Assembly (NCBI GenBank): GCA_021779935.1
Contig: JAJXZT010000022.1
Location: 1-64,000 of the forward strand
Length of the DNA: 64,000 nt
DNA from: Acidobacteriota bacterium
GTDB lineage: Bacteria > Acidobacteriota > Terriglobia > Terriglobales > Acidobacteriaceae
Direction: 5' to 3'
Shown here: positions 18,557 to 26,306 of the stretch, one piece after another
Position numbering within the stretch: position 1 is the first letter of the stretch
How the letters are laid out: every line of letters begins with the position of its first letter
Made by a program: the position numbers and the translations under genes
Notes under the pieces: generated by a model
Told to the model about the DNA's origin: nothing
What the model saw: the letters and a program-made list of their open reading frames with translations, nothing else
Databases searched by the model: none

Positions 18557-19636
18557 ATGCCAAAGATCAGAGTATTGGTGGTTGACGATTCGGCGCTCAT
18601 GCGCCGCCTGTTGCGGGAGGCTATCGAGTCCGATCCATGCCTGGAGGTAGTTGCCGTCGCCGCCAATGGACGTATCGCCCTTTCCTACGTCGAACAGGTC
18701 AAGCCCGATGTGATGACGCTTGATCTTGAGATGCCTGAAATGGACGGCCTGGAAACGTTGCGTCGCCTTCAACAGATTCAACCGAAGCTTCCAGTCATTG
18801 TTTTCAGCACGCTGAGCGAGCATGGCGCCGCCGCCACGCTGGAAGCTCTTGCACTCGGTGCGACGGATTATGTCACCAAGCCTTCCGGAACGGCTGGCCT
18901 CGAGTCCACGATGGAACGAATCCGTCACGATCTTCTCCCGAGGTTGAAGGCGCTCGGAAGCGGTGCAAGGCCCCGGGCCGTCATTCGCCAGTTTGCTACT
19001 CGCTCGGCGCCTCGGCGGGATGTCCCCGTCGAGATTGTCGTTATCGGCACTTCCACTGGAGGCCCAAATGCGCTGGGCGAAGTGCTCCCCGGGATTCCGG
19101 AGAAATTTTCCGTGCCCCTGTTAATTGTGCAACACATGCCGCCGATCTTTACGGGATTTCTGGCACAGCGCCTTTCTTCTCGAACCGCATATCCGGTAAG
19201 AGAGGCGATTCATGATCAACGTATACACCCCGCCGAAGCGTGGATTGCCCAGGGCGACTTCCACATGGCAGTACGCAGGGAAGGGGTGCACACCCGACTT
19301 CTGCTGAACCAATCAGAGCCAGAGAACTTCTGTCGTCCGTCCGTGGACGTGCTGTTTCGTTCTGCCGCGGAATCTTTCGGCCCAGGCGTGCTGGCAGTGG
19401 TCATGACCGGCATGGGGCAGGACGGATTGCTGGGAGCGGAACAGATACGCAAAGCGGGAGGCACGGTGGTCGTTCAGGATCAACCGTCATCGGTTGTGTG
19501 GGGCATGCCTGGCGCGATCGTGCAAGCTGGTCTTGCCGACGAGATATTACCTCTCTCGCAAATTGGCCCTGCCATTGTCCGGCGGGTCCAGTCTCGCCCG
19601 TGCAATGCAGCGGTTGCCCAACGAGGATCCGTATGA
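18557..19636 (+). CDS. cheB: Protein-glutamate methylesterase/deamidase
   Basis: 359 residues: receiver domain (Asp10, Asp11, phosphoacceptor Asp56 in LDLEMPEMDG) plus a C-terminal methylesterase domain. The catalytic triad is visible: Ser166 in GTSTGGP, His193 in QHMPP and Asp289 in GMGQDG. It removes methyl groups from chemoreceptors when phosphorylated by CheA. The stop codon overlaps the cheR ATG (ATGA), indicating translational coupling of the adaptation pair. Confidence 0.95.
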   Translation: MPKIRVLVVDDSALMRRLLREAIESDPCLEVVAVAANGRIALSYVEQVKPDVMTLDLEMPEMDGLETLRRLQQIQPKLPVIVFSTLSEHGAAATLEALALGATDYVTKPSGTAGLESTMERIRHDLLPRLKALGSGARPRAVIRQFATRSAPRRDVPVEIVVIGTSTGGPNALGEVLPGIPEKFSVPLLIVQHMPPIFTGFLAQRLSSRTAYPVREAIHDQRIHPAEAWIAQGDFHMAVRREGVHTRLLLNQSEPENFCRPSVDVLFRSAAESFGPGVLAVVMTGMGQDGLLGAEQIRKAGGTVVVQDQPSSVVWGMPGAIVQAGLADEILPLSQIGPAIVRRVQSRPCNAAVAQRGSV

Positions 19637-20451
19637 GCCTGGCCACTCAGGAGTTTGAGTTTCTTCGCGACCTCGTCATTGCCGGGCCGGGGATTGTTCT
19701 GGAACCGGACCGCCAGCATGTCGTGGAAGCCCGTCTGGCACAACTTGCGTTGAACGAGGGCTTTGGTTCCGTGTCGCAATTGATCGAAGGCGTACGGAAA
19801 AATCCGCCCACTCAACTGCAGCGGAAACTGCTGGATGTCATTACAAATAACGAAACCTGGTTCTTTCGCGATACACAGCAATTTGAAGCGCTGAAAAATT
19901 TTGTACTCCCGGAGTTTATGGCTGCACGACGATCCGGCAGGAAGCTGGTGATCTGGTCCGCCGCATGCTCTACGGGGCAGGAACCATACAGCATTGCGAT
20001 GCTTGTGCGGGAACACTTTCCAGAACTGCTGAGCTGGGACTTTCAGATTATCGCAACTGATTATTCATCCAGGGTTCTGCAAAAAGCTCAACTCGGCAAA
20101 TACAGCAGATTCGAAGTGAACCGTGGGATGCCGGCCACGCTGCTTACTAAGTACTTCTTGCGTGACGGACTGGACTGGCAACTTCGGCCGGAAATTCGTG
20201 CGATGATCTCATTCCGCCAAATCAATCTAACGCAGCCGTCGGCGAACATACCGCGATCCGACATTGTGCTATTGCGGAATGTGCTCATCTATTTTGATCG
20301 CGGGACGCGCCATGAACTGTTGGACAGAATCCGTTTCTCGCTTGTGGAGGATGCTCTATTGGTCCTGGGGGCCGCGGAAAACATATCCGATTTACAAATC
20401 AGACTGAAACCCGTGCAAATCAACAATACATGCTGGTACCGCCCATGCTAA
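19633..20451 (+). CDS. cheR: Chemotaxis protein methyltransferase
   Basis: 272-residue SAM-dependent methyltransferase that methylates receptor glutamates. It has an N-terminal helical domain (about 1-75) and a Rossmann-like domain with SAACSTGQEPYSIAML. The family segments NNETWFFRD and IVLLRNVLIYFD are present. I start it at ATG 19633, overlapping the cheB stop by four bases. A longer open frame upstream is only the shadow of cheB. Together with cheB it provides adaptation for the receptor encoded in the same operon. Confidence 0.95.
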   Translation: MSLATQEFEFLRDLVIAGPGIVLEPDRQHVVEARLAQLALNEGFGSVSQLIEGVRKNPPTQLQRKLLDVITNNETWFFRDTQQFEALKNFVLPEFMAARRSGRKLVIWSAACSTGQEPYSIAMLVREHFPELLSWDFQIIATDYSSRVLQKAQLGKYSRFEVNRGMPATLLTKYFLRDGLDWQLRPEIRAMISFRQINLTQPSANIPRSDIVLLRNVLIYFDRGTRHELLDRIRFSLVEDALLVLGAAENISDLQIRLKPVQINNTCWYRPC

Positions 20452-20462
20452 CGAGGAACGAC

Positions 20463-20927
20463 ATGCAGATTTCGCAAGATCAGGTTGTGGAACTTACGCG
20501 CGAGATATGGGGAAACATGCTGGGTGTCGACGTGAATCCGGCCGATTCGTCGCACCAGCCAACGGCTCATGGCCGCGTAATCGTCGGTTGCGTTCAGATT
20601 GCCGGAGCTTGGGAAGGTGCAGTTCGTCTGGATTGCTCCGCCGGACTTGCCCGCCGCGCCGCTGCGGGATTCCTGGGGTTATCACCGGCGGGCGTTTCCG
20701 ACGACGAAATGTGCGACGCTGTCGGCGAACTTGCGAACATGAGCGCTGGGAGTGTTAAGGCTCTGCTTGTGCCGAATTGTCATTTATCGCTTCCATCCGT
20801 CATCGACGGCAATGATTTTGAGCTGACGGTCCGCAACGCATCGATCATTTGCCGAACAGCATTTCAATCCGAGGGCGATATGTTGTACGTCAGCATTGTT
20901 GAAGCGCAACGCGCGCATACATCCTAG
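20463..20927 (+). CDS. cheX: CheX/CheC-family CheY-phosphatase
   Basis: 154-residue protein with the CheX-like fold pattern. The helix DEMCDAVGELANMSAGSVK carries the E-x2-N phosphatase signature (Glu and Asn in GELANM) that inserts into the CheY active site. Only one such helix is visible, as in CheX rather than CheC. Start at ATG 20463, after GAGGAAC, 12 bases beyond the cheR stop. It supplies the signal-termination function otherwise missing, since no CheZ is present. Confidence 0.8.
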   Translation: MQISQDQVVELTREIWGNMLGVDVNPADSSHQPTAHGRVIVGCVQIAGAWEGAVRLDCSAGLARRAAAGFLGLSPAGVSDDEMCDAVGELANMSAGSVKALLVPNCHLSLPSVIDGNDFELTVRNASIICRTAFQSEGDMLYVSIVEAQRAHTS

Positions 20928-20990
20928 TCAGCCGGTTTGTTGCAGCGGGAAGTACCAGCCATGGTCCGAACCAGCGTGAGGGTTGCATCG

Positions 20991-21968
20991 ATGGATAAGG
21001 TTTTGACGCAGGAAGAAATCGACAATATGTTTGCAGCCGCGGTGTCGGCGGCAAAACCCAAGGAAGCGGCTTCAACTGTAGTGCCATGCGACTTCAGGCG
21101 CGCGGCACAGATCGACGCCGACCAGGTTCGATCTCTCAGTTTGTTACATGAGAGTTTTGCGCGAAATCTTACCTATGCGCTTGGAGCCTACTTGCGCGTG
21201 GGACTCGCCTGTAATCTGGTTGCGGTTGAGCACATCAGCTTTGAGGAAGTATTGTCGCGCAACCAGGAACACGCCTATGTCGCATCGCTTGTGGTGGAGC
21301 CATCCAACACGCTTGCAGCGCTCCAACTTGATCTTTCTCTCGCACTTCCGATGATTGATCTTCTTCTCGGGGGGCAGGGTGAACCTGACCAGCCGAAGCG
21401 GGAGATCACGGAACTTGAAGAGCAGATCATGGAGTATGTTGTCCGAATCATCTGCAGTGAGTTACATGCGGGATGGGATGTATTCGGAATTTCCTTTGCG
21501 TTCGATCACCGGCAGCGGTCGTCAGAGCTGTATCGACTCATGCATTCGAACGAGGCTGTTCTTGCACTGACCTTCGAAATCACAATGCCGCAAGTGCGTG
21601 GCAATCTCTTCCTGGTATTGCCGGGCGTGGTATCGCACGGGGTATTGAGAAAGCTCGCGACAGGAGGCCCGCCAAGGCGTGCCGTTGCGAGGACGTCCGC
21701 ACAAATCCGATCGCGGCTTCTAAACTGCCAGTTCACGGCGGAGCTTTCCTTGGATGGAGTCAACCTCCCCGCGCGCGAGTTGACGGCACTGGTGCCCGGG
21801 AAAGTCGTCATGCTTCCGCGTGTAATTACGACGCCGGCGACGTTTCTTGTTGCCGGAAGACCTATGTTCTCCGCAGCCATCCGTCGCTCCGGAAATCTCA
21901 GGGCAGCCGAATTGCTGATGCCCATGTGGCGTGAACACGCCGCAACATCCGTGGAGGCGCACCAGTGA
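20991..21968 (+). CDS. fliM: Flagellar motor switch protein FliM
   Basis: 325 residues. The N-terminal CheY-binding motif LTQEEIDNMFA is intact. The CheC-like middle domain contains LLLGGQGEPDQPKREITELE. The C-terminal SpoA-like region contains LSLDGVNLPARELTALVPG. Start at ATG 20991, with GAGGG eight bases upstream; an ATG at 20961 would add ten residues before the CheY-binding peptide. No other flagellar gene is in the window. Its presence between cheX and a second cheY shows that this array addresses a flagellar motor encoded elsewhere, or a motor-independent switch. Confidence 0.88.
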   Translation: MDKVLTQEEIDNMFAAAVSAAKPKEAASTVVPCDFRRAAQIDADQVRSLSLLHESFARNLTYALGAYLRVGLACNLVAVEHISFEEVLSRNQEHAYVASLVVEPSNTLAALQLDLSLALPMIDLLLGGQGEPDQPKREITELEEQIMEYVVRIICSELHAGWDVFGISFAFDHRQRSSELYRLMHSNEAVLALTFEITMPQVRGNLFLVLPGVVSHGVLRKLATGGPPRRAVARTSAQIRSRLLNCQFTAELSLDGVNLPARELTALVPGKVVMLPRVITTPATFLVAGRPMFSAAIRRSGNLRAAELLMPMWREHAATSVEAHQ

Positions 21969-22075
21969 AAATTGGCGGAAATCGCAGTAGCAGAGACCGA
22001 ATTTCGCAACATCACCCCAACACCGGCTGGGGAACTCAGCGCCGGAACAACGTAACAGCTTGAATAGGAAGTGCT

Positions 22076-22456
22076 ATGAAACAACTGCGTGCATTAATCG
22101 TCGATGATTCGTCTGTCATGAGAAAGATTGTTCAAAGAGCGTTTCAGCAAGCAGGCGTGGAATTTGCATCTGTCATGGAAGCAGGGAACGGACGGGAAGC
22201 TCTGGATCTCATAGCAAAAAATCAGTTTGATCTTATCCTCAGCGACATCAACATGCCTGTCATGGATGGACTTGCCTTTGTGCGAGAGCTGAAGTCGGTT
22301 GAAGCTGCAAAGGGCATACCGGTCATCATGATCACCACCGAAGGCAGTCAGGTACAGGTAATGGAAGCCATCCAATGCGGTGCACGGGGCTATATTCGCA
22401 AACCGTTTACCGCCGACCAGGTCAAGAGCCGCATCGCACCGTTATTCGAATCCTAG
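22076..22456 (+). CDS. cheY: CheY-like response regulator, second copy
   Basis: 126-residue stand-alone receiver: Asp10-Asp11, phosphoacceptor Asp57 (ILSDINMPVMDG), Thr in ITTEGS and Lys in IRKPFT. It resembles classical flagellar CheY more closely than the first copy, because it has the DINMPVMDG sequence. It begins 107 bases after fliM and ends four bases before the proA stop on the other strand, with no terminator hairpin visible between. Confidence 0.92.
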   Translation: MKQLRALIVDDSSVMRKIVQRAFQQAGVEFASVMEAGNGREALDLIAKNQFDLILSDINMPVMDGLAFVRELKSVEAAKGIPVIMITTEGSQVQVMEAIQCGARGYIRKPFTADQVKSRIAPLFES

Positions 22457-22460
22457 CTGG

Positions 22461-23822
22461 CTACGTAGTGAACTTGCTTGCTGCCGGAGACGATTGCGAA
22501 GTCAGTTGCCGGCATCTTCCGGCCGACGCGTGGCATTGTCGGTGTTTGAACGGCTTCGCGTTTTCACCTGTATAACTGGATGCGCAATGGCCGTTACCGC
22601 GTAGCAGCCACTTGTATGTCACGAGACCGTCGAGTCCAGCGGGCCCACGGGGCGGGAGTTTGCCCGTGCTGATCCCAACCTCGGCTCCAAGCCCGTAGCG
22701 GAAGCCGTCTGCAAAACGAGTGGACGCATTGTGAAATACTCCGGCAGAATCAACTTCGCGTAGAAAGCGTTGCGCCACTTCCGGGTTTGACGTCAAGATG
22801 GAGTCGGTGTGGCCTGATCCAAAGCGCGCGATATGTGTCATCGCTTGGTCGAGGTTTTCGACGACCCTTACTGCTATCGTCAAATCGCCGTACTCTGTCG
22901 CCCATTCGCTCTCGTCAGTGATCACATCGATCGGAGTGCCGGCAGCGAGTCGCGCCGTGACCTCGCATCCGCGCACCCTTACCGACGCATTCGCCAGTGC
23001 CTTCGCGAGCCTCGGCACAAAGTCCGCCGCATCACGGTGGATGAGCACCGTTTCCACTGCGTTGCAGGCGCTTGGAGCCTGAGTCTTGGCGTCAAGAATT
23101 ACGCGAGTAGCCATCTCGCAGTCCGCTTCTGCATCAACATATATGTGACAGATTCCCTCTGCGTGTCCGATTACTGGAATACGAGTGTTGTCCTGAACGT
23201 ATCGAATCAACTCCTTACTTCCTCGCGGAACGATCAGGTCGATCCAGTCAACCATGCCGAGAAGATCGGCTACCGCTTCACGACCGTAGATAACAGTGAC
23301 GCAGCCTTCGGGCAATTCTTGCTCGAGGAGTGAACACCGCACGAGTTGCTCGATTGCCGCAACCGTGGCGTTTGCCTCACGCCCGGCTTTGACTATCAGC
23401 GCATTCCCAGATTTCAAGGCGAGGCTGATCAGTTGCACAACCGCGTCGGGACGCGACTCGACAATTGCTGCGATGGTGCCGAAGGGTACGGTCACCTGCT
23501 GTAATTCCAGTCCGTCATCAAGCAGCGTATCGCGCAGGACTTGTCCCGTCGGATCATTCAATCCGACAACCTGCCGTACGGATGCCACCATCTGATGAAT
23601 TTTCGAATCACTGAGTTTCAAGCGTTCGATCAGGGAGCGATTGAGACCTTCGGCCTCGGCATTTCTTACGTCCTCCGCGTTCCGGGCAAGCAGTGTTCCA
23701 GCAGATTGCTCAATACGACACGCGAAGCTTTCGAGTGCCAGGTTTTTCGCACTGGTGCTTGCCCTTCCAAGGGCCCGGCTGGCCAGGCGCGCTCGTTCGG
23801 CGATTTCCTTTATGTCAGTCAT
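22461..23822 (-). CDS. proA: Gamma-glutamyl phosphate reductase
   Basis: 453-residue NADPH-dependent enzyme producing glutamate-5-semialdehyde. It has the ALDH-fold family sequences IVESRPDAVVQLISLALKSG and VIGHAEGICHIYVD. The catalytic Cys lies in AKTQAPSACNAVETVLIH. The late segment RYGLGAEVGIST is followed by GPAGLDGLVTYKWLLRG, where most ProA proteins end. Here about 40 further residues follow (Cys- and Ser-rich, no motif). The ATG at 23822 overlaps the proB stop (ATGACTGA), so the pair is translationally coupled. Confidence 0.95.
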   Translation of the reverse strand: MTDIKEIAERARLASRALGRASTSAKNLALESFACRIEQSAGTLLARNAEDVRNAEAEGLNRSLIERLKLSDSKIHQMVASVRQVVGLNDPTGQVLRDTLLDDGLELQQVTVPFGTIAAIVESRPDAVVQLISLALKSGNALIVKAGREANATVAAIEQLVRCSLLEQELPEGCVTVIYGREAVADLLGMVDWIDLIVPRGSKELIRYVQDNTRIPVIGHAEGICHIYVDAEADCEMATRVILDAKTQAPSACNAVETVLIHRDAADFVPRLAKALANASVRVRGCEVTARLAAGTPIDVITDESEWATEYGDLTIAVRVVENLDQAMTHIARFGSGHTDSILTSNPEVAQRFLREVDSAGVFHNASTRFADGFRYGLGAEVGISTGKLPPRGPAGLDGLVTYKWLLRGNGHCASSYTGENAKPFKHRQCHASAGRCRQLTSQSSPAASKFTT

Positions 23823-24636
23823 GCGCAGACTCCCTGTCGAGTATCGTCCCCACCGCATTCCCGGCCATGATTTCGCTGAGCACAGACGGGCGGCGTCCGT
23901 TGGCAATCACGGCTCGCAGGCATCCGTGCTTCACCGCATATTGTGCTGCGTGCACTTTCGCGGACATTCCTCCCCGGCCATGACGTCCCGTGTGAGGCTC
24001 GATGCCTGCACTCAGATCGCCGAGGTTGCGCAGAAGTCGTGCACCAGGCGCCGACGGATGTGCGGTATAGACACCGTCCACGTCGGTCAGCAGAATCAGG
24101 CAATCGGCATTGAGCGCTCCCGCAATGATTGCAGCCAACATGTCGTTATCACGAAACACTCGTGCCTCGGTGATCGCCCAGTGTGTGGCCGCATCATTTT
24201 CGTTGACGATCGCCGCGAAGCCCCTCCGCATTGAATGTTCAAGAGTGTGGCAGAGTCTCACAAGACGGGCCGGGTCTCTCACGTCATCGTTAGTTACCAG
24301 AACTTGCGCGCTGAGGATTCCAAGTTCGCGAAATGCTCTTTCGTACGTGGCCGTCAAAACGCTCTGGCCGACCGCAGATAGAATCGCAATCTCCGCGCCG
24401 TCGGCTGCCTCTCCAAGACGCGAGCGGCCCAATGCAATCGCTCCGGACGAGACGAGAACAACCTGCGCCCCGCCTTCCATGAGGTGATGCACGGAGGATG
24501 CAATGTCGCCAATTGTGTTTTCGATCGCCGTGTCATCCCCGCGCAACAATACGTTGCTGCCGATTTTGATAACGACTCGCCGGTGTACGTGTTCCCACCC
24601 TGTATGCGTGCTGTTCCTGAATGCTGGGTTTTCCAT
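23815..24636 (-). CDS. proB: Glutamate 5-kinase, short form without PUA domain
   Basis: 273 residues: an amino-acid-kinase domain only. Phosphate-loop KIGSNVLL, LVSSGAIALGRSRLG, ATHWAITEARVFRDNDMLAA, LLTDVDGVYTAHP and GRHGRGGMSAKVHAA are all seen. The C-terminal PUA domain of the longer ProB proteins (about 367 residues in E. coli) is absent, as in the known short-form kinases. I start at ATG 24636, five bases after AGGAG. The frame is open 70 codons further upstream into the terminator, but that part has no family similarity. It is first in the proBA operon behind an attenuator-like leader. Confidence 0.95.
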   Translation of the reverse strand: MENPAFRNSTHTGWEHVHRRVVIKIGSNVLLRGDDTAIENTIGDIASSVHHLMEGGAQVVLVSSGAIALGRSRLGEAADGAEIAILSAVGQSVLTATYERAFRELGILSAQVLVTNDDVRDPARLVRLCHTLEHSMRRGFAAIVNENDAATHWAITEARVFRDNDMLAAIIAGALNADCLILLTDVDGVYTAHPSAPGARLLRNLGDLSAGIEPHTGRHGRGGMSAKVHAAQYAVKHGCLRAVIANGRRPSVLSEIMAGNAVGTILDRESAHD

Positions 24637-24829
24637 ATGCACTCCTGCCATGCTTTCCGGTCGTTGTTGATTGAAGCGATTGTCGCGAAGGGGCCGTCGG
24701 TCACGGTCGTGACGGGACTGGCGAATTGGCGATGGCAGAGAGAACTGAAGTCGCGGAGACACGCAACATGCTTGATGCATGCGCTGCTGGAAGAAAATCC
24801 TTATTTTGCTTGCTGCCCATGACTTCTCC

Positions 24830-24865
24830 AAAACAAAAAAGCCCACCGGTTGCCGGTGGGCTTTT
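24830..24865 (-). terminator. Intrinsic terminator (attenuator) before proB
   Basis: Read on the minus strand, AAAAGCCCACCGG and CCGGTGGGCTTTT form a 13-bp perfect stem with a three-base loop, followed by further T residues (TTGTTTT). It lies about 190 bases before the proB start and 17 bases after the stop of the proline-rich leader ORF. The stem sequence is nearly the same as that of the proC attenuator. Confidence 0.78.
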
Positions 24866-24882
24866 CCTGAATGATTGCTGTC

Positions 24883-24981
24883 TTACTTAGTTTCAGCCGA
24901 TCTCTTCCAGGGCAAACCCACGCTCCGCGCCGGCGGGCACGGGAGAAGCGACAGGTTTGGGAAGATCATCATGATGTTCAT
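24883..24981 (-). CDS. Proline-rich leader peptide upstream of proBA
   Basis: 32-codon ORF from the first ATG (24981) to TAA. In-frame ATGs at 24972 and 24969 would give 29 or 28 residues. Five prolines, with the core LLPCPPARS (CCG TGC CCG CCG). Codons 21-23 contain GTGGGTTT, able to pair over 8 bp (one G-U) with AAAGCCCAC of the following terminator. CAAACCT at codons 8-10 can pair with the same segment when it is not occupied. This gives the classic 1:2, 2:3 and 3:4 alternatives of a translation-coupled attenuator. There is no Shine-Dalgarno, but the predicted promoter places the start point at about the third ATG-proximal bases. The LPC-PP core and length match the proC leader. Confidence 0.65.
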   Translation of the reverse strand: MNIMMIFPNLSLLPCPPARSVGLPWKRSAETK

Positions 24982-25010
24982 GGGATACAGGAATGCTCCG
25001 CAAAAGTCAA
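24982..25010 (-). promoter_or_regulatory. Predicted promoter of the proBA leader
   Basis: On the minus strand TTGACT (25010-25005), a 17-base spacer and TATCCC (24987-24982). The -10 is weak (three of six). A start point seven to ten bases downstream would fall near 24975-24972, at or next to the second ATG of the leader ORF, again implying a leaderless leader peptide. Confidence 0.4.
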
Positions 25011-25146
25011 TTCCTCCTGAGTGCCCCTCGGACCGCGCCAAGCCTCTACCCTGGCCGAGTTACAGGAACTTCACGCAACCCGTGGCATGCATTTGAACGC
25101 ATAATTATTCGCCATTTTTGTCCGAACCTTTGTTACGTTTATTTAT

Positions 25147-25806
25147 ATGGCTGAAGTTACCTTGAGTGCCTTCCTCTTTGATATGGACGGGGTCTTGATT
25201 GATTCGACACCGGCCGTCGCGCGCGTCTGGACTCAGTGGGCTCTTAAACACGGGTTCGATCCTGAATACGTCGTGCGCCGTGCGCATGGCTGTCCGAGTC
25301 TTACCACAATTCGTGAATTGCTCCGGGACAGCGATCACGAGGCAGAGAACCTTGAAGTTGAGAGACGAGAGATTGAAGATCTGGACGGTGTCGTTCCGCT
25401 TCCCGGTGCGGTGGAGTTATTGAGTGCGCTGCCGCCGGATCGGTGGGCGATTGTTACTTCCTGCACGGCACCCTTGGCAAAAGTTCGCATGCGCGTGGCG
25501 GGGCTACCAGCACCTCGCTTTCTTGTGACAGCCGATGATGTGCGCAATGGGAAGCCGGATCCAGAGCCGTACTTGAAAGGCGCGTCCCTGCTGGGCTACC
25601 CAGCCGCAGACTGTGTGGTGGTGGAAGATGTGCCGGCAGGAATTCGTGCCGGCAAGTCTGCGGGCGCTCGCGTATTAGCGTTGCGAACAACCTCAAGCCC
25701 AGCAGAACTAGCACTGGCTGCCCCAGACTGGATAGCCAGTAACTGCGCCGGAATCTCGCTGCGACGCGCAGACTCAACCGGTCTCACGGTTGCGATCGAT
25801 GAGTGA
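25147..25806 (+). CDS. HAD-superfamily phosphatase (beta-phosphoglucomutase/sugar-phosphatase-like)
   Basis: 219-residue HAD hydrolase, subfamily IA. Motif I is FLFDMDGVLID (nucleophile Asp12, acid/base Asp14). Motif II is the T/S in IVTSC. Motif III Lys is in NGKPDPEPYLKGA. Motif IV is VVVEDVPAGIRAGKSAG. The cap is inserted after motif I, as in small sugar phosphatases and glycerol-3-phosphate phosphatases. The exact substrate cannot be told from sequence. It is divergent from proBA with an AT-rich region between. No clear Shine-Dalgarno precedes the ATG. Confidence 0.85.
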   Translation: MAEVTLSAFLFDMDGVLIDSTPAVARVWTQWALKHGFDPEYVVRRAHGCPSLTTIRELLRDSDHEAENLEVERREIEDLDGVVPLPGAVELLSALPPDRWAIVTSCTAPLAKVRMRVAGLPAPRFLVTADDVRNGKPDPEPYLKGASLLGYPAADCVVVEDVPAGIRAGKSAGARVLALRTTSSPAELALAAPDWIASNCAGISLRRADSTGLTVAIDE

Positions 25807-26198
25807 ATATATACGCGAAAGAGACATGCGAATACTGACTTAGCCGTGCATCTGATGCCCCCTTACATCACCCGGACCGCTTGGAAAACGTGTGAATGCA
25901 GCACTCTAACTGCTTGTCTTTCCTGCGCGCGGCCAACTCAAAAAAACCAATGGCTAGTATTGGAAACTCTGTCCGTACTTCGATGAATCGGGATCGGTTA
26001 CCATGTGGGCAAGTCTTGGGAGCTGCAGTCCCATAAGGTGATATGTCGGCGGAAAACTGGTTTAATGTGGCGTTCGCGCCAGCCCATCGCCTCAGGTAGA
26101 ATGGAAATCTGCAGGCTGTAGGTTCTCCGGTGCTTCCGGTTGCCCATCCGACAAATGGGCCATGGTAGTCCCGAATCCTTATAGCAGTGTTTGTAATC
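25807..26198. other. Intergenic region before the efflux operon
   Basis: About 390 bases with no coding frame I can support. The last part is AT-rich and leads into a -10-like TATAAC (26199-26204) and the operator-like palindrome at 26207. No divergent TetR-family gene is present, which is where the repressor of such pumps is often found. Confidence 0.45.
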
Positions 26199-26206
26199 TA
26201 TAACTA

Positions 26207-26220
26207 AGTAAGTACTCACT
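26207..26220. promoter_or_regulatory. TetR/AcrR-type operator candidate before the efflux operon
   Basis: AGTAAGTACTCACT is a 14-bp dyad broken only at one symmetric pair of positions (A/G). Sequences of the type AGTGAGTACTTACT are common operators of TetR-family repressors of multidrug pumps. It begins two bases after a -10-like TATAAC (26199-26204), a position where a bound repressor would block initiation. The operon genes start about 90 bases downstream. Confidence 0.5.
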
Positions 26221-26306
26221 CCCAATGGGTCCAGAGCCGCCCCACCGTACGTCGCGGCCATACATTTTGAAGGGAAGTATCGTGCAGGCTGAGCCTGCGG
26301 CGGGAG

